From the NCBI RefSeq assembly GCF_003429005.1, contig NZ_QVQV01000011.1, forward strand, positions 62,184-126,183: a stretch of 64,000 nucleotides of DNA. Direction: 5' to 3'. Position numbers and translations under genes: made by a program. The DNA is from Paraburkholderia sp. DHOC27. GTDB lineage: Bacteria; Pseudomonadota; Gammaproteobacteria; Burkholderiales; Burkholderiaceae. Positions 33,912-43,552 of the stretch are shown here, in pieces. Numbering within the stretch: position 1 is the stretch's first letter; the number at the start of each line of letters is the position of its first letter. The notes under the pieces are model-generated. The model saw only the letters and a program-made list of their open reading frames with translations, did no database searches and was not told where the DNA came from.

Positions 33912-34592
33912 ATGCTACTCGCCCATCTAAGTCCTCTTGCAGCATCGCTTTTCAGTCTGCTCGCCATTGGCAGCCTGTTATTCGCGTTCGTCATGCTCGG
34001 CTCGCGCTGGTTGAAAGACTATCTGCTCGCGTTCACTGCCGAGTCGTGGCTGATTGCATTGCTATCCGGCACTGTCGGTTATTACGGCAATTACCACGAG
34101 CTCTACTTCATCGCGGTGCTCACGGCTGTATTTCGGGGCATGCTGCTGCCATACCTGATCTGGCGGATCATCGTGCGTCTGGAAGTCGAGCGCGAACTGC
34201 ACGTCGTCCTGCAGCCCAGCTCGAGTCTGGTGGTTGGCGCACTTCTCGTGCTGTTCGCTTTCGTGATCTCGAACCATCTGGGCAACGTCCTGGGGTTCGG
34301 AGGAACGGTCGTCGTTCTGGCGCTCACCGTCATGCTGTCGATGAAACTGATCGGATTCCTGATGCTGGCAGTGCGGCAGGAGGCGATCAGTCAGGTTCTG
34401 GGCCTGCTGATTCTTGAAAACGGAATTTTCCTCGGATCGCAGATTCTTGTGCCGGGCATGCCGATGTTGATAGAGCTCGTATTGCTGTTCGATCTGCTGG
34501 TCATCGTCGTGTGCTTTGGCGTGCTGGTGCGCTACCTGGTCGCCCAGGTTGGGAGTACGAGTAGCCGCGAACTGCGGAGGCTGGTGGGATGA
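33912..34592 (+). CDS. hyfE: Hydrogenase-4 subunit E-like (NuoK family)
   Basis: The 226-residue product has about seven membrane helices and matches HyfE, whose C-terminal half corresponds to NuoK. A glutamate inside the membrane (GLLILENGIFL) corresponds to the conserved NuoK/HyfE acidic residue. It follows hyfC by three bases and overlaps the next gene by four. Confidence 0.85.
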   Translation: MLLAHLSPLAASLFSLLAIGSLLFAFVMLGSRWLKDYLLAFTAESWLIALLSGTVGYYGNYHELYFIAVLTAVFRGMLLPYLIWRIIVRLEVERELHVVLQPSSSLVVGALLVLFAFVISNHLGNVLGFGGTVVVLALTVMLSMKLIGFLMLAVRQEAISQVLGLLILENGIFLGSQILVPGMPMLIELVLLFDLLVIVVCFGVLVRYLVAQVGSTSSRELRRLVG

Positions 34593-36127
34593 CCATGACT
34601 GCTGGACTGCTCATCGCCATCGTTGCCGCGCCAGTTGTCGCGGCAATCCTCAGCGTGGTGATCCGCATGAATCACGTGGGGGAATACGTGAATCTGGCGG
34701 CTGCCGTGGTCTGTCTGTGCGCGACACTGGTGCTGGCGCTCACGCGTAATGGTCCACAGGAGTTTCTCAACGGCTATGTGCTGGTCGACGCGCTCGGCGC
34801 ATGGACCCTCGTATGCACGGCGGTGGTCTATTTTCTTGCATCGATCTATGCAATCGGGTACATGAGACTGCTTCCGGAGGAACATGACCGCTTGCCGCAG
34901 TTCTATGCGCTCTTTGCCCTGTTTGCGGCGACCATGGTCTGTGGTCCCTTGATGAACAATATCGGTGTGTACTGGATTGCGATCGAGCTCACGACACTGG
35001 TCAGCACCTTTCTCGTTGGATTCGAAAGGGGGCAGGAAGCGATTGAAGCAGCCTGGAAGTACATCATTGTCGTCTCGGCGGGTATCAGCCTTGCACTGCT
35101 CGGCACCGTGCTGTTCTACTGGGCCGGCAGTCTCGTGATCGGACCGACTTACGACATCACGTGGGATACGCTGCGTCACGCGGCACCGCGGATGAATCCT
35201 GCACTCATCCAGATGGCGTTTCTGCTTGTGCTCGTCGGATACGGCACGAAAGCCGGGCTTGCGCCTATGCATACGTGGCTACCCGACGCACACAGCGAAG
35301 GTCCGGCACCGGTGTCCGCGATGCTCTCGGGCGCGTTGCTCAATACGGCGATGCTGGGCGTCGCGCGCTTTTTGACCATCACGGATGCCGCCAGCTCGTC
35401 GTTGCTGCCGCGAACCGTTCTGGTCGGATTCGGCGCTTTCTCTCTTTTTGTGGCGGCCCTCTTCATCGTGCGTCAGCGCGGTATCAAACGACTGATGGCG
35501 TACTCAAGTGTTGAGCACATGGGCGTCCTTGCGATGGGATTTGGTTTCGGTGGGCCGCTTGCGATTGCAGCGGTGATGTACCACATGCTGAATCATTCGC
35601 TGAACAAGTCGTTGATGTTCTTTGGCGCGGGCAACGTAATGCGTCTGTTCGGCACCAAGGACATTGATGAGATCCGGGGCGTTTGGACGCGCTTTCCGGT
35701 CACGGGTGCGCTGTGGCTGGCGGGCGCGATTGCGATCACCGGGGCACCGCCATTCGGGCTATTTCTGAGTGAATTCACGCTGATGCGAGCTGGACTCGCC
35801 ACGCCCAATGCCTGGGCGGTGTACGTTCTGCTGGTTTTGCTCATCGTGATCTTCATTGGTTTTCTCAACCACTTCCGGCTCATGTATTTTGCCGCACCCA
35901 ATGCGCAGCGGCACACGCCTCCACCGCAAGGGCGAAGATCGGATGCCGTGGAAGCTGGCGAAGCATTGCCCGCAACCGTCTCGCCGAGCATGCAGCCGAG
36001 TCTATGGATGACGGTGCCGATGTGGCTGGCGTTGCTGCCTGTTCTGATACTGGGACTGTGGTGGCCGCAAGGACTCTGGCATTTCTTCGAAACGGTGGCC
36101 GCGGATCTTGGTAGGAGCGCTCGATGA
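34589..36127 (+). CDS. hyfF: Hydrogenase-4 subunit F-like (NuoL/M/N antiporter family)
   Basis: The 512-residue protein has about fourteen membrane helices and the antiporter-like core: WIAIELTTLVSTFLVGF with the membrane Glu, ALLGTVLF, YGTKAGLAPMHTWLPDAHSEGPAPVSAMLSG with Lys and His, and MAYSSVEHMGVLAMGFG. This is the proton-pumping type subunit of Hyf/complex I. The start overlaps hyfE and the end overlaps hyfG by four bases each. Confidence 0.9.
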   Translation: MTMTAGLLIAIVAAPVVAAILSVVIRMNHVGEYVNLAAAVVCLCATLVLALTRNGPQEFLNGYVLVDALGAWTLVCTAVVYFLASIYAIGYMRLLPEEHDRLPQFYALFALFAATMVCGPLMNNIGVYWIAIELTTLVSTFLVGFERGQEAIEAAWKYIIVVSAGISLALLGTVLFYWAGSLVIGPTYDITWDTLRHAAPRMNPALIQMAFLLVLVGYGTKAGLAPMHTWLPDAHSEGPAPVSAMLSGALLNTAMLGVARFLTITDAASSSLLPRTVLVGFGAFSLFVAALFIVRQRGIKRLMAYSSVEHMGVLAMGFGFGGPLAIAAVMYHMLNHSLNKSLMFFGAGNVMRLFGTKDIDEIRGVWTRFPVTGALWLAGAIAITGAPPFGLFLSEFTLMRAGLATPNAWAVYVLLVLLIVIFIGFLNHFRLMYFAAPNAQRHTPPPQGRRSDAVEAGEALPATVSPSMQPSLWMTVPMWLALLPVLILGLWWPQGLWHFFETVAADLGRSAR

Positions 36128-37614
36128 ATAATTGCAGCCTGCAACCGCTTCAGGCGCCCCGGCTTGGAAAGACGATCGACGACCTGCTGGCGCAGGGTGG
36201 GCGGATGCAGATGGCATACGCCTGGTTTCCGGAACCGGATGGCTCGCCGGAACTTCGCTACATCGCAACAGTGTCAGGCCAGCGGGCGTTCAGCGGATGG
36301 CAGGTCCGGCCAGGCGATGCTGCCGTACCCAGTCTCGCAGGCAAGTCACCTTTGCTCGGCTGGTACGAGCGCGAGATGATGGAACTGAGCGGCCTGGAGT
36401 TCTCTGGCCATCCCCAGCCCGAGCGGCTGGTCACTGCTGGCATGCTGTCGCTTGAGCAGTCGCCGCTGCGGCCCGTCGGCAACATGCCGCCCCGTGCGCA
36501 TCGCGAGCTCAAGGCACCATCGTTGCCACAGGTCTCGGGCAAACATGTGCAGCTGCTGCCGTTCGGTCCTATCCGCGCAGACGTGCTGGAGTCCGCCCAG
36601 TTCATCTTCTACTACATCGGCGAAGGCATCCTGCACTACCAGCCCAACCTGTTCCTCAAGCATCGCGGGATGGAAAAGCAGTTCGAGTCGCAGGACGCCA
36701 TGGGCGGCGTTCTTGTGGCCGAACGGGTGTCCGGCGTCGGGAGCGTCGCCCATGCGCTCGCTTTTGCGCAGGCCGTGGAAGATGCAGCCGGATGCGAAGC
36801 GCCGCCGCGCGCGAGATGGATCCGTGTGGTTGCCGCCGAACTCGAGCGCATCTACAACCATCTTCATTATCTCGGTCATCTCTGTCACACGACCACCCTG
36901 AAGGTCGGCGAAGCCGAAGGCAAGTTGCTGGAAGAGCGGGCCAAGCAGATGAACGCACGCGCCTGCGGAAGCCGCTTTCTGCGCAGTGTGATCTGTCCTG
37001 GCGGTGTGCGCCGCGAACTGGATATGCTGGCGGTCGCCGAGGGGCTCGCTGCATTACGCGGAGAATTCGATCGCTACATCTCGCTCATCGAGCGCACAAC
37101 GAGCCACGTCGACCGGTTGATCTCCACAGCGCCACTGAGCCAGCAGCTTGCCTTCGATCAGGGCGCCTCAGGCCCGATCGAGCGCGCCTCAGGCATCGAC
37201 CGCGACCTTCGGCGCGATCACCCGTACGCCGCCTACGACGAGCTGCCGCCGGTTGTGGCGACGCACGGGGGCGGCGATGCGTTCGCACGAATGAAGGTGC
37301 GTATCGCTGAATTGCGCGCAAGCGTCGAGCTGCTGGAGCGCGCAATGCAGCACGGCGTCGATGACCGGGCGCTCGTCGCGCCATGCGTGCCCCTGCCGCA
37401 TGTGGAAGGTCTCGGGTGGGCCGAATCGCCACGCGGAACCGTGCTCTATGCGGTGCACTTCGACGGTGACGCCCGCATCGCGCGCGTGAAGATCAAGTCG
37501 GCTTCGTACTCGAACTGGAACGCGTTCCAGTTCACGGCCAACGACAGCAACATGATGGACTACGCAATCAACGAGGCAAGTTTCGGCTTGACCATCGCGG
37601 GTTGTGCACGATAG
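36124..37614 (+). CDS. HyfG-like large subunit lacking the nickel ligands
   Basis: The 496-residue protein joins an N-terminal NuoC-like part and a NuoD/hydrogenase-large-subunit part (HRGMEKQFESQ, ELERIYNHLHYLGHLC). In true [NiFe] hydrogenases a CxxC lies in the context ERVCGICxxAH; here residues 200-206 read ERVSGVG, so both cysteines are lost. The C-terminal DPCxxC ligand pair is also absent (the protein ends SFGLTIAGCAR). It therefore should not bind NiFe and cannot be a hydrogenase; it is closer in principle to NuoD or to other nickel-less relatives. No maturation genes (hyp) are nearby. Its electron donor and acceptor are unknown. Confidence 0.85.
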   Translation: MNNCSLQPLQAPRLGKTIDDLLAQGGRMQMAYAWFPEPDGSPELRYIATVSGQRAFSGWQVRPGDAAVPSLAGKSPLLGWYEREMMELSGLEFSGHPQPERLVTAGMLSLEQSPLRPVGNMPPRAHRELKAPSLPQVSGKHVQLLPFGPIRADVLESAQFIFYYIGEGILHYQPNLFLKHRGMEKQFESQDAMGGVLVAERVSGVGSVAHALAFAQAVEDAAGCEAPPRARWIRVVAAELERIYNHLHYLGHLCHTTTLKVGEAEGKLLEERAKQMNARACGSRFLRSVICPGGVRRELDMLAVAEGLAALRGEFDRYISLIERTTSHVDRLISTAPLSQQLAFDQGASGPIERASGIDRDLRRDHPYAAYDELPPVVATHGGGDAFARMKVRIAELRASVELLERAMQHGVDDRALVAPCVPLPHVEGLGWAESPRGTVLYAVHFDGDARIARVKIKSASYSNWNAFQFTANDSNMMDYAINEASFGLTIAGCAR

Positions 37615-37626
37615 GCGAGGGCACGT

Positions 37627-38502
37627 ATGTCGTTATGGACCTGGTTCGGTCTGCATTCAGGCAATGCGAGTACCGAATGGCCCCTGAAGGGGGAGGAGCA
37701 CGGCCAGGAGAACCTGCTTGGCATGCCGCGCTACGATCCGGCGAGTTGCCGGCCCGGATGCGGCGCCTGCGCTGAAGTCTGCATCACGCATGCTATTTCG
37801 TTCGCCGTTCGGCCGGCCGCAGCGGGCGAGGGCGCCGGCGACGTGACAACCGATGCCGGGCGGGACGTATCAGACATCCCGCAGGCACCCGCCGCGCCAG
37901 ACGTGGACTGGGGCCGCTGCATCGTGTGCCAGCGCTGCACGGAGGTCTGTCCGACCGGTGCGTTCATGCCATCGGATGACTGGGCGGTGGGTGTTGCGCG
38001 TCGCGAAGATCTGCATTGGGTCGCGCCGCGTGCCCAACTGCCCGAGCCGCGTGCCGATGCTCAGGACAGACGCCCGTTTCACCGTAGCCTTCACGTACGC
38101 CACGTGGATGCAGGCTCGTGCAATGGCTGTGAATCGGAGTTGCAGGCACTGAACAACCCGTTCTATAACCTCCACCGGCTGGGTATTTTCTTCACGGCAT
38201 CGCCGCGCTTTGCGGACGTGCTGCTGGTGACCGGTCCAGTGACCCAGGCCATGAAGGGGCCGCTGCTCGAAGCCTGGCAAGCGATGCCCGAGCCGAAGTG
38301 GGTCATCGCAACAGGCACCTGCGCCGTGTCAGGCGGCGTTTCTGGCGGCAACTATGCATGCGGCAATGGACTCGATGAAGTCCTGCCGGTGGATATCTAT
38401 CTGCCAGGTTGTCCGCCGAATCCCGCGGCGATCATCCACGCGCTGTTGATGGTGCTTCACCGGGCGCAACAGCGTATGAAAGGAGGACGCCTTGAGCGCT
38501 GA
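37627..38502 (+). CDS. Fused ferredoxin and NuoB/HyfI-like small subunit
   Basis: The 291-residue protein carries two [4Fe-4S] ferredoxin sites in its N-terminal half (residues 41-52: C-x3-C-x2-C-x3-C; later CIVCQRCTEVCP) separated by an acidic insert, then a NuoB/HyfI domain with SCNGCE, GTCAVSGG and PGCPPNP, which are the ligands of the proximal cluster N2-type. In E. coli hyf, the ferredoxin (HyfH) and small subunit (HyfI) are separate genes; here they are one. AGGCGAGGGC precedes the ATG. Its end overlaps the next gene by 11 bases. Confidence 0.85.
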   Translation: MSLWTWFGLHSGNASTEWPLKGEEHGQENLLGMPRYDPASCRPGCGACAEVCITHAISFAVRPAAAGEGAGDVTTDAGRDVSDIPQAPAAPDVDWGRCIVCQRCTEVCPTGAFMPSDDWAVGVARREDLHWVAPRAQLPEPRADAQDRRPFHRSLHVRHVDAGSCNGCESELQALNNPFYNLHRLGIFFTASPRFADVLLVTGPVTQAMKGPLLEAWQAMPEPKWVIATGTCAVSGGVSGGNYACGNGLDEVLPVDIYLPGCPPNPAAIIHALLMVLHRAQQRMKGGRLER

Positions 38503-40483
38503 ACTGATAGCAGCCGCTGCCGTCCTTTGGGGCCTCGCGGCGCTCGTCTCGCTGTTTATCCGGCTCCCGCTTGTGGCTCGCGCACTGCTGACGCTTGGCT
38601 GCGCGGTGGCAGTCGCCGGATGCCTGGTGGCGTTGCCGCAGGCGTTGGAAGGCGCAAACCTGAAAATCTCGCTTGCATCGCAGGCCGTGACATTTGCGCT
38701 GCCGCCGGCGGCGCTGTGGCTTTTTGGATTCGGACTGGTACCCGCTGCCTTTGCGTGCTGGTTGGGCTCGCCACTCGGCAGGCGCCCGGGGATCTGGACG
38801 GCCGGGGCGGCTTTCAGTCTGCTCGGGGCGCTCGGGGTGTTCGGTCTTCAGGACGGCATGTCAATGCTGGTCGCCTGGGAGGTGATGAGTCTTGGCGGAG
38901 CGCTTATGCTCGCAGGCGAGCATGCCAGCGACGGCGACGGCAAGCCGGTGCTTTTCATGCTGGCGCTACTGGAAGTGGGGGCGGTCGCGTTGCTGTTCGG
39001 CGTGCTGCTCCTCGGACATGCCGCAGGTTCTCCCGCGTTTGACCGGTTCGAGCTGAATGCCGCCGCGATCTCCGGTCCGCTTGCCTGGACTGCCGGCATT
39101 GCCCTGCTGATCGGCTTTGGTGCGAAGCTGGGACTGATGCCTTTCTATGAATGGTTTCCACGTGCGTACGGTGCAGGAAGCGGTGCGACCGGCGCACTTT
39201 TTTCAGGCGTCGTCCTGAACGCGGCGTATTTTGCCCTGAGTCGGGGATGGAATAGCTGGCTTGGCATGGCCACTGACACCTCGGCCGCTGCGGGCCTTGG
39301 CATCGTGGCGATTGCGGTGGGCGTGGTCAGTGCGATCCTGGCTATCCTCTTTGCGTTCCAGCAGGACGACTGGCGAACCTTGCTCAGCTATTCCTCCGCG
39401 GAGAACGCCTCGGTTGCTGTGGCGATGCTCGGTGTGACAGCGCTATTCCGCAGCGACCAGCTGAACGAACTCGCGGGCCTTGCATGGACGGTCGCGCTGC
39501 TACACCTCGCCGGGCATTCGCTGTCGAAAGGAGCGCTATTTCTTGCCGCAGACGGAATTCACGCGTCGTCGGATACGTACGACATCATCCAGCGCGGATG
39601 GATCAAGCGGGCAGGGTTCCTGTTCGGCCTGGGGGCAGTATTTGCCGGTATGAGCCTCGCGTCCGTTCCGCCGCAGGCCGGGTTCGTGAGTGAGTGGTAT
39701 GTCTTTCAGACAGTCTTTCAGGGGTTCCACCTCTCGGCATTTACCGGGCGCCTGGCGCTCGTGCTTGCGGGCGCGGGGCTCGCGCTGGCGGCCGCTGTTT
39801 CTCTCGCGACGTTCGTCAAGCTCCTGGGTCTTGGCTTGCTCGGCATCAACGATGTGGATTATGTGCGGCCCATCCCGCGGCGCTGGACGGTAGCCGTCGG
39901 CGTGCTCGGCATCTGCATTCTTGCCGTCGCTGTTGGCGCGCCGCTCTGGCTCAATGCGCTGGCCACCGGCTCGCAGGCCATTTTTGGCGCCAACAGCCCA
40001 CACGCCATGGTGGCGGGCTGGCTGCTGGTACCGCTCACCGACAAATTCGCCTTCATTTCGCCGTCAAAGCTGATCATCGTGATGCCGTTACTGGCGCTGC
40101 TGCCGTTGGCGTTGCTATGGCTCGTTACGCGGCGCTTTGCGGTGCGCCGCTCTGCTGTCTGGTACGGCGGCATGAAGGAGGGGCGCGACGCGGCGACGAC
40201 CCCGCTGACCTTCTCGAACGCGATGCGTACCTTCTACAGCTTCATCTATCAGCCCACGATGAGTACGGAGCGCGAACACGAGGTCAGGGAATATTTCATC
40301 AAGCGTCTCGTGTTTTCTCATGAGGTGACCGACATTTTCGACCGGCATCTGTTCACGCCCGCAACCCACGTGGTCGAATGGTGTGCCGAGCGACTGCGCG
40401 CATTGCAGTCGGGCAACCTCAACTTCTATCTTGCATTGATTGGCGCGCTGTTGATCGCGATTCTTGCGCTGACCCTTTTCTAG
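38492..40483 (+). CDS. hyfB: Hydrogenase-4 subunit B-like (HyfB/HycC, NuoL family)
   Basis: The 663-residue membrane protein resembles HyfB/HycC: about sixteen hydrophobic segments, SLGGALMLAGE, GFGAKLGLMPFYEWFPRAY, LLSYSSAENASV and a C-terminal extension (EHEVREYFIKRLVFSHEVTD) also present in HycC. It starts with TTG at 38492 behind AGGAGG. It is the last gene of the FR12 operon; a rightward terminator was not identified. Confidence 0.88.
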   Translation: MSAELIAAAAVLWGLAALVSLFIRLPLVARALLTLGCAVAVAGCLVALPQALEGANLKISLASQAVTFALPPAALWLFGFGLVPAAFACWLGSPLGRRPGIWTAGAAFSLLGALGVFGLQDGMSMLVAWEVMSLGGALMLAGEHASDGDGKPVLFMLALLEVGAVALLFGVLLLGHAAGSPAFDRFELNAAAISGPLAWTAGIALLIGFGAKLGLMPFYEWFPRAYGAGSGATGALFSGVVLNAAYFALSRGWNSWLGMATDTSAAAGLGIVAIAVGVVSAILAILFAFQQDDWRTLLSYSSAENASVAVAMLGVTALFRSDQLNELAGLAWTVALLHLAGHSLSKGALFLAADGIHASSDTYDIIQRGWIKRAGFLFGLGAVFAGMSLASVPPQAGFVSEWYVFQTVFQGFHLSAFTGRLALVLAGAGLALAAAVSLATFVKLLGLGLLGINDVDYVRPIPRRWTVAVGVLGICILAVAVGAPLWLNALATGSQAIFGANSPHAMVAGWLLVPLTDKFAFISPSKLIIVMPLLALLPLALLWLVTRRFAVRRSAVWYGGMKEGRDAATTPLTFSNAMRTFYSFIYQPTMSTEREHEVREYFIKRLVFSHEVTDIFDRHLFTPATHVVEWCAERLRALQSGNLNFYLALIGALLIAILALTLF

Positions 40484-40792
40484 CACGTTCGAGATCGGAT
40501 GGAGGGCGCCGCGCAGTCCAGTGTCTTGTGCCATTAAGATGATCACGCGCTGGAACAGTCATGGGAAAAGTCTCAACACTGTGAAGGTTGGGCGAGAATC
40601 TGGTTAATCTTGATTGGGCCTCGAAGCTTGATCTATCAGCCTAAAGAACAGGGGTACCCGCCCGCCACTGTCTCAAGACACAGGCTTCGAAAGTTGAACT
40701 TGGACTTTGTGCACTCTCAACGCGTAACGCGACCTGTAGCGGCACATTGTCGACGCGCGATGCTCCATGAAGCGTGAAGTGGCCCGAGGGAC
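40484..40792. other. Intergenic region, nothing supported
   Basis: Between the Hyf-like operon and the MerR-type promoter I see no gene, riboswitch or clear terminator. It marks the change from fluoride genes to the MerR-regulated cluster. Confidence 0.35.
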
Positions 40793-40823
40793 TTGACCTT
40801 GAAGTTAGCTTAAAGCTTATGCT
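40793..40823 (+). promoter_or_regulatory. MerR-type promoter (19-bp spacer)
   Basis: TTGACC (40793-40798) and TATGCT (40818-40823) are separated by 19 bp, two more than optimal. The spacer holds an imperfect inverted repeat (CTTGAAGTT / AGCTTAAAG), the hallmark of a MerR-family operator. It precedes the gene at 40859. Confidence 0.7.
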
Positions 40824-40858
40824 CGGCGGTGATGCCATTTCACCTTCGAGGCAAGAGC

Positions 40859-41839
40859 ATGAAAAGCACTTCGCTGGCTCCCTCCGTCGACACCTCCCTG
40901 CCGGCCACAGCCACGGCCGCTCCGGCTGCCGAAACTGTTTTGATCAAGATCGGTTTGCACGATGTTCCCGTGGTTAAAGGCGGCCTGTATGACCGCTTTC
41001 GCTCCAGGCCGCCGCTTTCCGTCATCGCCGCCGAGTCGCCGGCCACCGACCTGAGCTGGTTCAAGGGAATCACCAAGGAAAAGGTGGACATCGGCTTCGA
41101 AAGCTGGTCGCCGAACTTCTATTACGAAAACAGCCGTGTAACGGCCATCTTCACCGCCGATCTCGCACGGCTGCGGGAATTGATACCGCCCGAGTTGCTG
41201 GAGCAGGTGCAGCCGCTGCAAGTGTGGCCGGGCAGAGGCGTTGTCGCGCTGACCGCTTACGCTTACCACTACTGTGACAACGACAGCTACAACGAGATCG
41301 GCCTGGCCGTCGTCACCAACAAACCCGGTTCGTCAAACTGGGGGCCATTCTCCTTGATGGGCCAGTCGTTTTCCGATGATTTCTGGGGCTATGTGCTGAA
41401 GTTGCCTGTCGATACCGAACTGGCGCGGGTGCGCGGCGTGGTTGGCTACAACCTGCCCAAGTGGCTCACGCGCATCGAATACAGCGAGGGCGAGAACGAC
41501 GTCGTCGTCAAAATTTTCGACAGCCAGACCCAGGCGCTCGACGTCACGCTTCAGACACGAAAGCTCGACGTTTCTTCCAGCAAGGAAACACTGGTGACCA
41601 ACAGCTTCACGAACCTCGACCCGCAAGGGCGGTTGACCACCGGCTACACCACCTCCCGCCAGTTGCGGCACGCCAGCACGTCCAGCGCGGACGCCGTGAA
41701 GCTGATGCTGACGGACGGCAGCCTCTCTCGCTTTATGGCGTCGCTGAAGCTGGGAAAGATGCTCAAGTACGAGTACGTGCCCGACTTCCAGGCGGCGCTG
41801 TACGCACCCAAGCTGCTCAAATCCGACGCCAGGCGTTGA
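40859..41839 (+). CDS. Acetoacetate-decarboxylase-like domain protein
   Basis: The 326-residue product has the ADC-like fold signatures in its C-terminal two thirds: VTAIFTADLARLRELIPPELL, GRGVVALTAYAYHYCD, YNEIGLAVV and GVVGYNLPKWLTRIEY. The last contains a lysine at the position where acetoacetate decarboxylases have the Schiff-base Lys, but I cannot be sure of the alignment. The N-terminal 80 residues are extra. The ATG at 40859 is behind GAGGCAAG. It is first in the transcript with the aldehyde dehydrogenase and merR, under a MerR-type promoter. Confidence 0.7.
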   Translation: MKSTSLAPSVDTSLPATATAAPAAETVLIKIGLHDVPVVKGGLYDRFRSRPPLSVIAAESPATDLSWFKGITKEKVDIGFESWSPNFYYENSRVTAIFTADLARLRELIPPELLEQVQPLQVWPGRGVVALTAYAYHYCDNDSYNEIGLAVVTNKPGSSNWGPFSLMGQSFSDDFWGYVLKLPVDTELARVRGVVGYNLPKWLTRIEYSEGENDVVVKIFDSQTQALDVTLQTRKLDVSSSKETLVTNSFTNLDPQGRLTTGYTTSRQLRHASTSSADAVKLMLTDGSLSRFMASLKLGKMLKYEYVPDFQAALYAPKLLKSDARR

Positions 41840-42166
41840 CAGCAGTCGTCCAGAAACCGGGAGAGACCGTATGACTGAAGACAACGCTCGCATGGCCAAC
41901 CTTCTGAGCCGGCAGCGCAACGCATTCCTCCACGACGGCCCGCCGGACCTGGCGATGCGTAAGGCCCGGCTCGCCCGGCTGCGTGCCGCCGTGCTCGCAC
42001 ACCGCGAAGCAATCAAGGATGCGGTCAGTGCCGATTTCGGCAACCGTTCGCGCCATGAGACCGACATCATGGAGCTGTCCTGCGTCATCCAGGCCATCGA
42101 CTATCTCTCCAGCCACTTGCGCCGCTTCATGAAGCGCGAACGCCGCCATGTGCATTTCTTCTACCG

Positions 42167-42172
42167 CACGGC
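42167..42172 (+). repeat. 6-bp target-site duplication of the IS21 element (left copy)
   Basis: CACGGC at 42167-42172 is repeated directly at 44485-44490, immediately flanking the two IS ends. The duplication is exact, suggesting a relatively recent insertion. Confidence 0.85.
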
Positions 42173-42301
42173 TGTCAGCGTCGGATAGATACTCCCCACT
42201 TTCGTCGAAGTAATTTTCCCCAGTTTTTGTCTGGCGGCGCCGCGTAAGCGGCGTCGCCCTCCCGATCACCGACCATATCCCGCTACGGATCCGTCGAGGG
42301 G

Positions 42302-43552
42302 GTGTCGGTGATCGAGCTGGGAGAGGTTATGACGATTCTGGAACTGCACCGGCAGGGGCTGAGCATCTCGGCCATCGCCGCTCGACTGGGTATGGACCGC
42401 AAGACCATTCGCAAATACATCAAGGGTGGTGTTCAGGCGCCTCGCTACGGTCCACGCGCACCGCGGCCGTGCGTCATCGACCCGTTTGTTCACTACGTGA
42501 CCGAGCGTGTGCGTGAGTATCCGGACCTCAGTATCGAGCGAATGTTGCGGGAGATTCAGGCCATGGGTTACGCAGGCGGTCGGACAGCGCTGGGCGACCT
42601 GGTTCGGGAAGTCCGGCCACCGCGGCAGCGTGGCTTCGAGGTGCGCTTTGAGACGCCAGCTGGCCACCAGGCGCAGGTAGACTTCGCACACTTCAATGTT
42701 GAGTTCGACGATGTCCCGGGGCAGCGTCGTTCAATCTGGTTGTTCTCGATTGTGCTCGGGCACAGCCGCTATCTGTGGGGACGTTTCGTCGAACATCAGG
42801 ACCTGCAGACTGTCCTGCGCTGCCACATGGAAGCGTTCGAGCACATTGGTGGTGTACCACGCGAAGTGCTGTACGACCGAATGAAGGCAGCGGTGCTGGG
42901 CGAAGTCGAGAAGCACATCGTCTACAACGCGAAGCTGGTCGCGTTTGCACAGCACTATGGTTTCGCTCCGCGTGCGTGCAGGGCGTATCGCGCCAAGACC
43001 AAGGGCAAGGTCGAACGCCCCTATCGCTATATCCGGCAGGACTTCTTCCTCGCACGACGATTCCAGAATCTCGCCGATCTGAACCGCCAGTTGCGCAACT
43101 GGCTCGACACAGTGGCCAACTCACGAGTACACGGCACCACGCATCGCGTTGTCATGCAGCACTTCCGGGAGGAACGCCCCGCGCTCAAGGTGTTGCCTGC
43201 CGGCGTCTTCAATGGCGTCATCAGACTCGAGCGGCGCGTGAGCCATGAAGGTCTGGTCTCGGTCGGCGGCAACTACTATAGCGTGCCCGACCGCACCCGC
43301 AGGCGCACGCTCGACGTCCATAGTCTGGCTCACGAGATCCGCATCTATGAGGACGGCGAACTGCTCGCAGTGCATCCCGTGCTGGAAGGCCGGCGACGAA
43401 CATCGTTGTTGCCTGGCCATCGGAACGCGGGCCAGCGCAGGCAGCAGACGGCGCGCGACGTATCGTCTGGCACGGCTGGTGTCGGACGTCGGCCGCTGTC
43501 GTTTTACGATCAGGTGGCCAGGCGTCTGGCTGATGCCGGGAGGCGTGCATGA
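42302..43552 (+). CDS. istA: IS21-family transposase IstA
   Basis: The 416-residue protein has an N-terminal helix-turn-helix (GLSISAIAARLGMDRKTIRKYI) and an rve-type integrase core with acidic residues in AQVDFAHFNVEF, VLYDRMKAAVLG and KGKVERPYRYIRQDFF. It catalyses strand cutting and joining of the IS. The start is GTG at 42302; ATG at 42329, behind GGGAGAGG, is an alternative. It overlaps istB by four bases. Confidence 0.93.
   Translation: MSVIELGEVMTILELHRQGLSISAIAARLGMDRKTIRKYIKGGVQAPRYGPRAPRPCVIDPFVHYVTERVREYPDLSIERMLREIQAMGYAGGRTALGDLVREVRPPRQRGFEVRFETPAGHQAQVDFAHFNVEFDDVPGQRRSIWLFSIVLGHSRYLWGRFVEHQDLQTVLRCHMEAFEHIGGVPREVLYDRMKAAVLGEVEKHIVYNAKLVAFAQHYGFAPRACRAYRAKTKGKVERPYRYIRQDFFLARRFQNLADLNRQLRNWLDTVANSRVHGTTHRVVMQHFREERPALKVLPAGVFNGVIRLERRVSHEGLVSVGGNYYSVPDRTRRRTLDVHSLAHEIRIYEDGELLAVHPVLEGRRRTSLLPGHRNAGQRRQQTARDVSSGTAGVGRRPLSFYDQVARRLADAGRRA

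Noticed and set aside
36200..36230. GATGGCATAC at 36209 as a fluoride aptamer
   Set aside because: It lies inside the large-subunit coding sequence and lacks the second half of the motif.
36124..37614. Calling the FR12 operon a functional formate hydrogenlyase or hydrogenase
   Set aside because: Both Ni-binding CxxC pairs are missing and no maturation or formate dehydrogenase genes are present, so only the structural likeness is stated.
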